Below are positions 36,161 through 44,099 of a stretch of DNA of 64,000 nucleotides, piece after piece. The notes under the pieces are model-generated. The model did no database searches and was not told the origin of the DNA. It worked only from the letters and a program-made list of their open reading frames with translations. The DNA lies in assembly GCF_007827795.1 (NCBI RefSeq), contig NZ_VITI01000002.1, positions 186,001 to 250,000 on the forward strand. The letters are read 5' to 3'. Made by a program: the position numbers and the translations under genes. Source of the stretch: Azospirillum brasilense. GTDB taxonomy: Bacteria; Pseudomonadota; Alphaproteobacteria; Azospirillales; Azospirillaceae. Every line of letters begins with the position of its first letter. Within the stretch, counting starts at the first letter, position 1.

Positions 36161-36501
36161 TCCCCTGCCGGCCCCCAGCCATTTCTCTGCGTCTTCTGGC
36201 TTCGAGTCGATGCGTCTTCGCAGCGCTCTCGCCGTTAACCATAACCCGTAGCGTGAATATGGGCTGCGAACATGCAGGATTCAAGAACAAAAAGAGAACC
36301 TGCGGCTCGGCCGTAGGATCGAATCTTCAAACCTTTTCAAAAAACTAAGTAGAATGCAGCGCAGCCGCGGTCCCGCTGTGACCGAATCGGGCGACTCGGG
36401 ACAGATGGGTATGGATTCGTGAGGTCAAAGGGGGTCGCGGAAAAGAATTTCACCGGCCAAATTGGCGGTTTTTCTTTCAGAATCCCGCCAAATGCGAGTG
36501 A
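36161..36501. other. Non-coding gap in the phage-derived module
   Basis: This 341-base gap lies between the exonuclease start and the repressor stop. Its left part must contain the minus-strand promoter of the exonuclease operon. Its right part holds a plus-strand promoter-like pair (36326-36355) and a plus-strand terminator (36453-36474), described separately. No conserved protein frame was found. Confidence 0.5.
36326..36474 (+). ncRNA. Candidate plus-strand small RNA
   Basis: TTCAAA (36326-36331), an 18-base spacer and TAGAAT (36350-36355) resemble a sigma-70 promoter. About 100 bases later GCCAA-A-TTGGC (36456-36466), flanked by CC and GG, runs into TTTTTCTTT, a plausible intrinsic terminator. 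Between them GTCCCG pairs with CGGGAC. The transcript points toward the repressor gene on the other strand, so read-through would be antisense to it. Experimental support is absent. Confidence 0.35.
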
Positions 36502-37137
36502 TCAAGCGCGCAGGCAGCGCGTGATGTGAACCGCGACACCCGCGACGTTGGCGCGCTCGATGGGCGTCGGGCGGCAACCGGGGTCGGTGCTGACCGGCAG
36601 CAGATGCGGCGGGAAGAAGCGATAGCCGCACACCGTTCCGTCGCCCACCGTGACCACCACGTCCCCGGCCAGCGGGGCCAGCACGTCCAGCGGTTCCAAC
36701 ACCACGCAGTCGTCCGGCAGGACACCGGCGGCGTTCAGGCTGGAAGAGGCGATGGTCAGCGCGAAGGCGCGACGCGAGGCCGGGCGGTCCATGGCGATGC
36801 CCCGCGCCCCGCCCGTCAAAGCCGCGGCGATGAAGGCCTCCCCGGCTCTCCGCCCCAATTCCAGAAAGTTCTGCACCTGCTCGACCGACAGCAGCGGCAC
36901 CCGTGCAACGGCTAGGTAGGCGGTCTCATCGAGGAAGCGCGGCTCGGAGCCGGCGACGCGGGCCAAGCGGCCCAGGGTCTCCGCGCTGGGAACGCTGCCC
37001 CGCGCCGGGTCCCGCAGGAAGCGCGTGATGTTGGTCGGCGTGACCTCGGCCAGCCGCGCCCAGGCCCCGGCGCTCCACCCCTGGGCCTCCATCACGCCGG
37101 TCATCCAGCGCAGGATCGCCCGTCGCGTGTCGTCCAT
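36502..37137 (-). CDS. Repressor with HTH and S24 (LexA/CI-like) domain
   Basis: A 211-residue protein with an N-terminal helix-turn-helix (AWARLAEVTPTNITRFLRD, about 25-43) and a C-terminal S24-like domain (SSSLNAAGVLPDDCVVLEP, from about 131). The serine corresponding to the autocleavage nucleophile is present (S133), but by eye the catalytic lysine position (VKR in LexA) is tyrosine (CGYRF, Y172). It may therefore not self-cleave in the SOS response. It is the likely regulator of the recombination module and of itself through the palindromes just upstream. Confidence 0.8.
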   Translation of the reverse strand: MDDTRRAILRWMTGVMEAQGWSAGAWARLAEVTPTNITRFLRDPARGSVPSAETLGRLARVAGSEPRFLDETAYLAVARVPLLSVEQVQNFLELGRRAGEAFIAAALTGGARGIAMDRPASRRAFALTIASSSLNAAGVLPDDCVVLEPLDVLAPLAGDVVVTVGDGTVCGYRFFPPHLLPVSTDPGCRPTPIERANVAGVAVHITRCLRA

Positions 37138-37157
37138 ACCGCCGTCCTCCCCGCCGA

Positions 37158-37176
37158 AAGAGCGCTCTTATAAGAG
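37158..37176. promoter_or_regulatory. Overlapping palindromes, likely repressor operator
   Basis: AAGAGCGCTCTT (37158-37169) and CTCTTATAAGAG (37165-37176) are perfect 12-bp palindromes that share CTCTT, giving three alternating AAGAG half-sites. They lie 21-39 bases before the repressor start and overlap a possible -10 element on the minus strand. Autoregulation is the natural reading. Confidence 0.55.
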
Positions 37177-37358
37177 AGAACGTTGGATGAACGCGCAAGG
37201 TTTCTTCGCTTATGTCGCAATTTCGCCGAGGATGCGCTGCGATTTCGCAGTATCGCATCGGACTCACCCTTCCCTCCGGCTGCGCTCTTCCCCCGCCCAT
37301 TGCGACTCGCCGTGCGCGCCGCCATCTGGAGGGCGCGAAACCACATCCGGAGGAACCA

Positions 37359-37679
37359 ATGATCGTTACCAGCACCGACACCGTCGAAGGCCGTCCCGTC
37401 ACCCAATATCTCGGCATGGTCGCGGGCGAGGCGATTTTGGGCGTGAACATGTTCCGCGACCTGTTCTCCGGCATCCGCGACATCGTCGGCGGCCGTGCCG
37501 GCGGCTACCAGAACGCGCTGCGCGACGCCCGCGAGGCCGCCTTCGCCGATTTGCAGGACGCCGCTCGGGCGCTGGGCGCCGACGCCATTGTCGGCGTGGA
37601 CATCGATTACGAGGTGCTGGGCAAGGAGAACGGCATGCTGATGGTCTCGATCAACGGAACCGCCGTCCGGCTGGGCTGA
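37359..37679 (+). CDS. YbjQ/DUF74-family protein
   Basis: A 106-residue protein of the YbjQ family of small oligomeric proteins sometimes called heavy-metal-binding domains. It has TTD-type opening [20 protein letters not shown], the segment [19 protein letters not shown], and the core [16 protein letters not shown]. Function is not established. AGGAGG-like sequence (CGGAGGAA) just before the ATG at 37359 fixes the start; the open frame upstream to 37212 is not similar to the family. Confidence 0.9.
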   Translation: MIVTSTDTVEGRPVTQYLGMVAGEAILGVNMFRDLFSGIRDIVGGRAGGYQNALRDAREAAFADLQDAARALGADAIVGVDIDYEVLGKENGMLMVSINGTAVRLG

Positions 37680-37782
37680 GTTCCCCCAACCGTTTAGGCC
37701 GATTGCCCGCCTGGACGGGCGGGCGCACCCCCTTACACTCCCTCCCCGCATCGATAGGGACCTGAGAAACGGGAGGGACGAC

Positions 37783-38979
37783 ATGCGTTCTCTGGCGAAA
37801 CGGCTCGGCGGCCTGGCCCTGGCCGCCGGGCTCTTCTGCACGGCGCCAGCTCTGGCCTTCGAAGGCCTCGTGGAGAAGAAGGTGTTCGAGATGCCGTCCT
37901 ACACCACGGTGGGCGGCGGCACGATCAAGAACGTCCGGATCGGCTGGGAAAGCTACGGCAAGCTGAACGACGCCAAGGACAACGTCATTCTCGTCACCCA
38001 TTTCTTCAGCGGCAACAGCCACGCCGCCGGGAAGTACAAGATGGAGGACCCGGCCCCCGGCTATTGGGATTCCATCATCGGGCCGGGCAAGCCGCTGGAC
38101 ACCGACAAATACTTCATCATCAGTTCCGACACGCTGGTGAACCTGTCGCCGAAGGACCCGACCGTCGTCACCACCGGCCCGGCCAGCGTCAATCCCGACA
38201 CCGGCAAGCCTTACGGCATGAGTTTCCCGGTCGTCACCATCCGCGATTTCATCAATGTTCAGAAGGCATTGCTGGACAGTCTTAATGTGAAGTCCCTGCA
38301 CGCGGTGATGGGCGGCTCGATGGGATCGCTCCAGGCGCTGGAATGGGGCGCGTCCCATCCGGAGATGGTCAAGCGCGTGGTCGCGGTGATCGGCGGGGCC
38401 GAGGCCGATCCCTTCCTGATCGGCTGGCTGAACCTGTGGGCGGCCCCCATCCGCGTCGACCCGAACTGGCAGGGCGGCGATTACTACGGCAAGGCGGAGC
38501 CGAAGGCCGGGCTGACCGAGGCCTTGAAGCTGGTGACCCTGCACGCCCGTCATTGGAAATGGGCCGATGCCACCTTCGGCCGCGGCTGGGCGGAGGAAGG
38601 AAAGGACCCCGCCGCCAGCATGAACAACCAGTACGCCATCGAAGCGTGGCTGGACAAGGCGGCGGCGGCACGCGCCGCGGTCAGCGACGCCAACCACTTC
38701 CTGTATCTGGTGAAGGCCAACCAGACCTTCCTGGTGGGCGGCGGTGGGGCGCTGGACGAAGGTCTGGCGAAGATCAAGGCGCCGGTGCTGCTGATCCCCT
38801 CCGCCGACGATCTCGTCTTCCCGCCGGAGCGCGCCATGCACCCGCTGAAGGAGCGGCTGGAGAAGCAGGGTGTCGCGGTCACCTACACCGACGCGATCAC
38901 CACCAGCCTCGGCCATCTTGACGGCATCGCCAACATCGCCAAGGCCGGGGACACGATATCGGCGTTCATGGCGAAGTAA
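37783..38979 (+). CDS. Exported MetX-like alpha/beta hydrolase
   Basis: A 398-residue member of the homoserine O-acetyltransferase (MetX) branch of alpha/beta hydrolases. It has the nucleophile elbow GGSMGSLQ near residue 177, the acidic residue in PSADDLVFPP near 342 and the histidine in LGHLDGI near 377. Unlike MetX it carries a signal peptide (LALAAGLFCTAPALA), so it acts outside the cytoplasm where acetyl-CoA is absent. It is therefore probably a hydrolase or acyltransferase of unknown substrate, not a methionine biosynthetic enzyme. Confidence 0.85.
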   Translation: MRSLAKRLGGLALAAGLFCTAPALAFEGLVEKKVFEMPSYTTVGGGTIKNVRIGWESYGKLNDAKDNVILVTHFFSGNSHAAGKYKMEDPAPGYWDSIIGPGKPLDTDKYFIISSDTLVNLSPKDPTVVTTGPASVNPDTGKPYGMSFPVVTIRDFINVQKALLDSLNVKSLHAVMGGSMGSLQALEWGASHPEMVKRVVAVIGGAEADPFLIGWLNLWAAPIRVDPNWQGGDYYGKAEPKAGLTEALKLVTLHARHWKWADATFGRGWAEEGKDPAASMNNQYAIEAWLDKAAAARAAVSDANHFLYLVKANQTFLVGGGGALDEGLAKIKAPVLLIPSADDLVFPPERAMHPLKERLEKQGVAVTYTDAITTSLGHLDGIANIAKAGDTISAFMAK

Positions 38980-39027
38980 CGAACGCCACCGCCCCGTCTG
39001 GCGAGGGCCGCCCGGCGGGGCATTCCG

Positions 39028-39480
39028 TCAGGGGCCGACGTAATGCGGCATCAGCTTGGCCTGTTCGCCGACAAAGACGTTGCAGCGGCTGTCCTGACCG
39101 TCGAAGAAATACACCTGACCGGTCTGGCGCTTATTCTGCGGGTCCGACAGGTTCGCCCCGCCGGAGAAGGCAACGCCATAACGTTTGTCCGGGGTCCGTG
39201 CCCAGTAGATCCCGTCCATCTCCTGCCCAAAGGCGCCGCGCTGGCACAGGCGCGACAGGGCGGCGTCGTAGCGGGTCAGCCCGTTCAGCCCCATCGGCAA
39301 ATTGTAGACCGCTTGGCTGCGCACATGGCGGGTGCGGGGCGGAATGACCTCTTGGGGAATCGAGGAGCGACTCAAGGCGCGCAAGTGGCTGGGATCGGTG
39401 CGCTCCACCCGTATCGTGTCCGCCACCGCGGGCACAGCCAGCAGCCCTAGCAGCAGCGGAACGGCGGCGATGAACTTCAT
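39028..39480 (-). CDS. Exported protein, unrecognised
   Basis: A 150-residue protein with a clear signal peptide (MKFIAAVPLLLGLLAVPAVA, cleavage after AVA). The mature part has two cysteines (SRLCQRGAFG and DSRCNVFVGE) that may pair, and a YFFDGQDSRCNVF segment. No family recognised. The ATG at 39480 is the start because the signal peptide begins there; the frame is open further upstream without meaning. Confidence 0.7.
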   Translation of the reverse strand: MKFIAAVPLLLGLLAVPAVADTIRVERTDPSHLRALSRSSIPQEVIPPRTRHVRSQAVYNLPMGLNGLTRYDAALSRLCQRGAFGQEMDGIYWARTPDKRYGVAFSGGANLSDPQNKRQTGQVYFFDGQDSRCNVFVGEQAKLMPHYVGP

Positions 39481-39702
39481 GGGCTGCGTGGTGAAAAGGC
39501 CAAGGACGGCAGGACCATAGCACGGATTGCCCATCGGTGAGGAGCGGCTGCCGACCGATAAGCCAACGGCAGATGACAAAATCATTTGTTTTCAAATGAC
39601 TAATGGAATTTCCTTAGCGTCGATACGAAGAATTTCGAACGCCTTGCCTCTTCAGGGCATGATTTAGAAAAGTCCATCAAAACATTGATTTAAAAGAGAT
39701 TT

Positions 39703-40107
39703 TCATATTCGTTCCCCTTTGCCATCCAGATAGCGGGTGATCGTCGCCAGGAAGTCCTTCGGCTGGATCGGTTTGGGCACATACCCGTCGAATCCGGCGC
39801 CGGAAAAGCGCAGCATGTCCGTAGGCGTTGACAGGTTGGTGACCGCGACGACCAGCGTGCGCGCCAACGCCCGGTCAGTGCGGATCATCCGCACCAGTTC
39901 GACGCCGGAGAGGCCGGGCATCACCACGTCCATGATCACCAGATCGGGCTTCAGCGCGCGCATCAGGTCCAGCACGCCCCGCGGGTCGTCCGTCTCCACG
40001 ACGCGGTGGCCACCCTCCTCCAGGCAACGCACCAGCAGTTTGCGCATCAGCGCGTTGTCATCGACGACGAGGATGGTCCGCGTCTTGTCGAACGAATGAG
40101 CCCCCAT
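39703..40107 (-). CDS. Single-domain response regulator (CheY-like)
   Basis: A 134-residue stand-alone receiver. It has the acidic pair in ILVVDDN, the phospho-acceptor in VIMDVVMPGLSG (D60), T in VAVTNL and the lysine in YVPKPIQP. No output domain. No kinase gene is adjacent; it lies 17 bases after the stop codon side of a peptide-binding protein on the same strand and could be transcribed with it. The 222 bases to its left are AT-richer and hold no gene. Confidence 0.92.
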   Translation of the reverse strand: MGAHSFDKTRTILVVDDNALMRKLLVRCLEEGGHRVVETDDPRGVLDLMRALKPDLVIMDVVMPGLSGVELVRMIRTDRALARTLVVAVTNLSTPTDMLRFSGAGFDGYVPKPIQPKDFLATITRYLDGKGERI

Positions 40108-40124
40108 CGCTTCCCTCCCGCTCG

Positions 40125-41936
40125 TCACGGCGTCTTGCCGGTGCCGGCGGACGAGGCGTCCGACAGCCACCAGGAGTCGAAGGAGAGCGAATAGGGCGGC
40201 ACGGTGTCGGGGCGCTTCAACCGGCTCCAATAGGCCACACGGTAGACGCCGGAGTACCAGTGCGGCACCACGTAATGGCTCCACAGCAGCACCCGGTCCA
40301 ACGCCGACACCGCGGCCTTCAGATCCTCCTGGCTGTTGGCGCGGACGATCTCGCCGATCAGATGATCGACCGCCTCGCTGCGCACCCCGGCCAGATTCTG
40401 GCTTCCCGGACGGTCGGCGAAGGCCGATCCCCAATAGCCGGTCTGCTCGTTCCCCGGCGACAGGGACTGCGGCCAGACATGGACCACCATGTCGAAATCG
40501 AAGTCGCGCGTGCGGTTCTCGTACTGGGTCGTGTCCACGGTGCGGATGCTGGCCCGGATGCCAAGCCGCTTCAGATTCTCGATGAAGGGCAGCGTCACCC
40601 GCTCGAAGGTCGGGCTGTCCAGAAGGATTTCGAAATCCAGCGGCTTGCCGGTCGCCACGTCGACCCGCACCCCGTTGCGCACGTCTGTCCCCGCCTCGTC
40701 GAGCAGCCGCTTGGCTTCCAGCAGGTTGCGGCGCAGCCCGTTCTGGCCCTCCGTGCTGGGCGGGTGGTAGGTCTTCTCGAAGACCTCGGCGGGGATTTTC
40801 CCGCGCAGCGGCTCCAGGACCGCCAGCTCACGGCCTTGCGGCAGGTCCATGGACTGGAGCGGCGAGTTCTCGAAATAGCTCTCCGTCCGCTTGTAGGCGC
40901 CGTAGAACAGGGTCTGGTTCGTCCATTCGAAGTCGAAGGCGTAGGCGATGGCTTGGCGCACCTTCGGATTCGCGAAGACCGGACGGCGCGTGTTGAACAC
41001 GAAGCCCTGCATGCCCGCCGGCACCTCGTTGGCGATCTCCTCCTTCACCACCTTGCCGTTGCGCACCGCGTCGAAGTCGTAGCCGGTGGCCCAGGTCTTG
41101 GCGACGTTCTCCTGGCGGAAATCGTACAACCCGCCGCGGAAGGCCTGAAGGGCGACGCTGGCGTCCCGGTAATACTCGTAGGCCATGCTGCCGAAATTGT
41201 TCCGACCGACATTCACCGGCAGATCCTTGCCCCAATAGTCGGCGACCCGCTCGTAGGTGATGCCGCGGCCCGGATCGAAGGACGCGATGCGATAGGGGCC
41301 GCTGCCCAGCGGCGGGTCCAGCGTGGTCGCCTGGAAATCCTTGCCCTCCCAATAATGCTTCGGCAGCACCGGCAGCTGCCCGACGATCATCGGAAGCTCG
41401 AGGTTGTCGCCCGGCTTGAAGGTGAAGCGGACGCGGCGTTCGCCCTCCGCCTCGACCTTGTCCACGGCGCCGTAATAGCTGCGGTAGAAGGGATGGCTCT
41501 CCGTCAGGATGGTGAAGGAGAACACCACGTCGTCGGCGGTGACCGGCTTTCCATCGTGCCACCGCGCGCCGGAGCGCAGGTTGAAGGTGATGGAGGAGCG
41601 GTCCTCCGGCATCTCCACGCTTTCGGCGAGCAGACCGTATTCGGTGAAGGGCTCGTCCGCCGACCCGGTCATCAGCGTGTCGTAGATCAGCGCCGCCCCC
41701 GCCGCGGGCACGCCGCGCAGCGTGAAGGGGTTCAGCGTGTCGAAGGAGCCGATGGCCTGGAGGGTCACCTTCCCGCCCTTCGGAGCGTCCGGGTTGACGT
41801 AATCGAAATGCCGGAAATCCGGCCCGTATTTCGGTTCGCCATACAGCGCCATGCCGTGCCGCGGCTGCGCGCCCGCCGATCCGGCCACAGCGGTGGCGAT
41901 CAGCCCGATCAACAGTCCAGCGGCCACACGGCGCAT
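40125..41936 (-). CDS. Peptide ABC transporter substrate-binding protein (YejA-like)
   Basis: A 603-residue family 5 extracellular binding protein with a signal peptide (LLIGLIATAVAGSAGA). The mature start ALYGEPKYGPDFRHFDYVNP and FDTLNPFTLRG are typical of the YejA branch that takes up oligopeptides and microcin C-type compounds. The permease and ATPase genes (yejBEF) that usually follow are not here; the neighbours are a response regulator and a glutathione transferase, so it is an orphan in this window. Confidence 0.9.
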   Translation of the reverse strand: MRRVAAGLLIGLIATAVAGSAGAQPRHGMALYGEPKYGPDFRHFDYVNPDAPKGGKVTLQAIGSFDTLNPFTLRGVPAAGAALIYDTLMTGSADEPFTEYGLLAESVEMPEDRSSITFNLRSGARWHDGKPVTADDVVFSFTILTESHPFYRSYYGAVDKVEAEGERRVRFTFKPGDNLELPMIVGQLPVLPKHYWEGKDFQATTLDPPLGSGPYRIASFDPGRGITYERVADYWGKDLPVNVGRNNFGSMAYEYYRDASVALQAFRGGLYDFRQENVAKTWATGYDFDAVRNGKVVKEEIANEVPAGMQGFVFNTRRPVFANPKVRQAIAYAFDFEWTNQTLFYGAYKRTESYFENSPLQSMDLPQGRELAVLEPLRGKIPAEVFEKTYHPPSTEGQNGLRRNLLEAKRLLDEAGTDVRNGVRVDVATGKPLDFEILLDSPTFERVTLPFIENLKRLGIRASIRTVDTTQYENRTRDFDFDMVVHVWPQSLSPGNEQTGYWGSAFADRPGSQNLAGVRSEAVDHLIGEIVRANSQEDLKAAVSALDRVLLWSHYVVPHWYSGVYRVAYWSRLKRPDTVPPYSLSFDSWWLSDASSAGTGKTP

Positions 41937-42145
41937 ACCCGATCCTCCTATCCTTCGCTCCGGCGCGCTCGGCCCCGGTTCCGCTCTGATAACATGTGGG
42001 AGGGGTGAGGCGATGCGAAACCCCCATCCTTATCAACCAGCAGCGTCGCGCCCGGCGATTTGCTCTGGTGTCCCGGTGGGCTTGCGGTCATGGTTTTCGG
42101 CAACCCGCGCGGCCAAGCGCGACCAGCATGGAGGGTTCTTCGACC

Positions 42146-42766
42146 GTGTCCGCCGAATTCACCGTCTACGGCAACCTCAATTCGCAGCCTGCCACCCGCG
42201 TCGTCCTGTTCCTGTCGATGGCCGGGGTGCCCTACGCCTACCGCCATGTCGACCTGCGGGGCGGCCAGCAGAAGTCGGCGGATTATCTCGCCATCAACCG
42301 CTTCGGCCGGGTACCGACCCTGGTCCACGGCGACCTCAGCATTTCCGAATCGGGTGTCATCCTGACCTATCTGGCGGAAAAGACCGGCCGGTTCGGCGGG
42401 CGGGACGAGGCGGAGCGGATCAGGCTGGCGGAGTGGCTGTCCTGGCTGGCCGACGTGCTGCTGCCGGTCCAGCGCGCCCGCGCGGTGCGCAAGTTCAACG
42501 GCGACGCCAACGCCCTGCCCTGGATCGACGCCGCGGCGGCCGGCGGGCTCGCCCAGTTCGACCGCCATCTGGCGGGGCGGACCTTCATCGAGGGCGAGCG
42601 GCTCAGCATCGCCGACATCTTCGCCTTCCCGTGGATCGACCTCGTGGAGGAGTCGAGCATCGACATCGCCACCTACCCCAACGTCCAGGCGTGGCACGCC
42701 CGTGTGCTGGCCCAGCCCGGCGCCAAGCGCCAGATGGCGCTGATGCCGCAGCAGGACGTCGGCTGA
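42146..42766 (+). CDS. Glutathione S-transferase family protein
   Basis: A 206-residue protein with the N-terminal thioredoxin-like domain (FTVYGNLNSQPATRVVLFLS, then RVPTLVHGDLSISESGVILTYL containing the cis-proline and the glutathione-binding ES) and the helical C-terminal domain (LSIADIFAFPWID). GGAGGG at 42130-42135 favours the GTG at 42146; an in-frame ATG at 42128 would add six residues but has no ribosome site. Substrate unknown. A minus-strand terminator follows the gene. Confidence 0.88.
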   Translation: MSAEFTVYGNLNSQPATRVVLFLSMAGVPYAYRHVDLRGGQQKSADYLAINRFGRVPTLVHGDLSISESGVILTYLAEKTGRFGGRDEAERIRLAEWLSWLADVLLPVQRARAVRKFNGDANALPWIDAAAAGGLAQFDRHLAGRTFIEGERLSIADIFAFPWIDLVEESSIDIATYPNVQAWHARVLAQPGAKRQMALMPQQDVG

Positions 42767-42770
42767 TCCC

Positions 42771-42807
42771 AAAAAGAAAAGCCCCCACCCGCGGCGCGGA
42801 TGGGGGC
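42771..42807 (-). terminator. Intrinsic terminator of the DctP-like gene
   Basis: GCCCCCA (42781-42787) pairs with TGGGGGC (42801-42807), with an inner CCGC/GCGG stem. On the minus strand the hairpin is followed by TTTTCTTTTT (42780-42771). It ends transcription of the binding-protein gene to its right. Confidence 0.8.
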
Positions 42808-42825
42808 CTTCTCAGACGAAATGTC

Positions 42826-43932
42826 TTACTTCTTGGTGCCGGCGGACGCGACGAAGCTGTCGTAGGGCAGCTCGGCGACGCGGAACCACAGCTGGGTTTC
42901 GTCGAGGAACGGCTTCCAGCTCTCGTAGATCGTCTTGAAGTTCGGGTTGGTCTTCGCCAGCTCGTCGTAATACTCGAAGGCGATCTTGTGCGCCTGCTCC
43001 ATCAGGTCGCGCGGATAGGCGCGCAGGATGGTGCCCTTGGCGACCAGACGCTTCAGAGCCTTGGCGTTCTCCGAATCGTAACGGGCGATCATGTAGGTGT
43101 TCGCCTCGGCGCAGGCGGCCGTCAGGATCGACTGGTAGGACTTGGGGAGCTTTTCCCACTCCTGCAGGTTGACGTAGAGCGAGACGTTCGGCCCGCCTTC
43201 CCACCAGCCCGGATAGTAGTAGTACTTGGCGACCTGATGGAAGCCCAGCCGCTCGTCGTCGTAGGGGCCGACGAACTCGGTCGCGTCGATGGTGCCCTTT
43301 TCCAGCGCCGGATAGACGTCCGCGCCGGCGATCTGGGTCGGGGTGGCGCCCATCTTCGACATGATCTGGCCGGTGATGCCGGCGATGCGGATCTTCAGGC
43401 CCTGGAAGTCCGCGGCGGTCTTGATTTCCTTGCGGTACCAGCCGCCCATCTGGGCGCCGGTGTTGCCCGCCGGGAACTGGATGACGTTGTGGTTCTTCAT
43501 GAAGGCGCGCATCAGGTCGAGACCGCCGGCCTGGAACCAAGCGGTGGTCTGGCGCGCGTTCGGGCCGAACGGAATGGCCGTGTCGAAGGCGAAGGTCGGG
43601 TCCTTGCCGACGTAGTAGTAGCCGCAGGTGTGGCCGCACTGGACCGAACCGTTCTGCACGGCGTCGAGCACCTGGAGGCCGGGCACCAGCTCACCACCCG
43701 GGAACGCGCGGATCTGGAACTTGCCATCCGTGCTTTCGGCGACGCGGCGGGCGATCAGTTCCGAAGCGCCGAACAGAATGTCGGTGCTCTTCGGGAAGCT
43801 CGACGCCAGGCGCCACTGGATTTCCGGCTGCGACTGCGCAATGGCCGGCGCGGCCACGCCGGCCACCGCCAGCCCCGCACCCGCGGCCGCAGCGCCCGCA
43901 CCCGCCGACTTCAGAAACGCACGTCTTTTCAC
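42826..43932 (-). CDS. TRAP transporter substrate-binding protein (DctP family)
   Basis: A 368-residue periplasmic binding protein. It has a twin-arginine-type signal (KRRAFLKSAGAGAAAAGAGL) with an Ala-rich core ending PAIAQ. The mature protein shows the family signature LKIRIAGITGQIMSKMGATP with the conserved arginine, and VYPALEKGTIDATEFVGPYDD. It resembles the branch that binds 2-oxo acids. The membrane subunits DctQ and DctM are not adjacent, so its partner must be elsewhere. It has its own terminator. Confidence 0.92.
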   Translation of the reverse strand: MKRRAFLKSAGAGAAAAGAGLAVAGVAAPAIAQSQPEIQWRLASSFPKSTDILFGASELIARRVAESTDGKFQIRAFPGGELVPGLQVLDAVQNGSVQCGHTCGYYYVGKDPTFAFDTAIPFGPNARQTTAWFQAGGLDLMRAFMKNHNVIQFPAGNTGAQMGGWYRKEIKTAADFQGLKIRIAGITGQIMSKMGATPTQIAGADVYPALEKGTIDATEFVGPYDDERLGFHQVAKYYYYPGWWEGGPNVSLYVNLQEWEKLPKSYQSILTAACAEANTYMIARYDSENAKALKRLVAKGTILRAYPRDLMEQAHKIAFEYYDELAKTNPNFKTIYESWKPFLDETQLWFRVAELPYDSFVASAGTKK

Positions 43933-44099
43933 GATTCTTCTCCCGTGGACTCCGCCTTCCCTTTTCGTTTCAAGCGGCCCGTCGGACCACTTGTTGCGAG
44001 GGAATTTTCACAACTGTAACAAAGCAGCGTTTTCGTTCCGATTCATCGCACAAAAGCGCATGACAGGTCTACCCTGGCCCTACGGATTAGGCGACCGCC

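Noticed and set aside
36425..36631. 68-residue minus-strand frame at the end of the repressor gene
   Set aside because: It overlaps the repressor coding region in a different frame and extends into the non-coding gap, without a ribosome site or motif.
33561..37358. Complete prophage with attachment sites
   Set aside because: No integrase, structural or lysis gene, no tRNA target and no flanking direct repeat was seen. Only a recombination and repressor module is supported.
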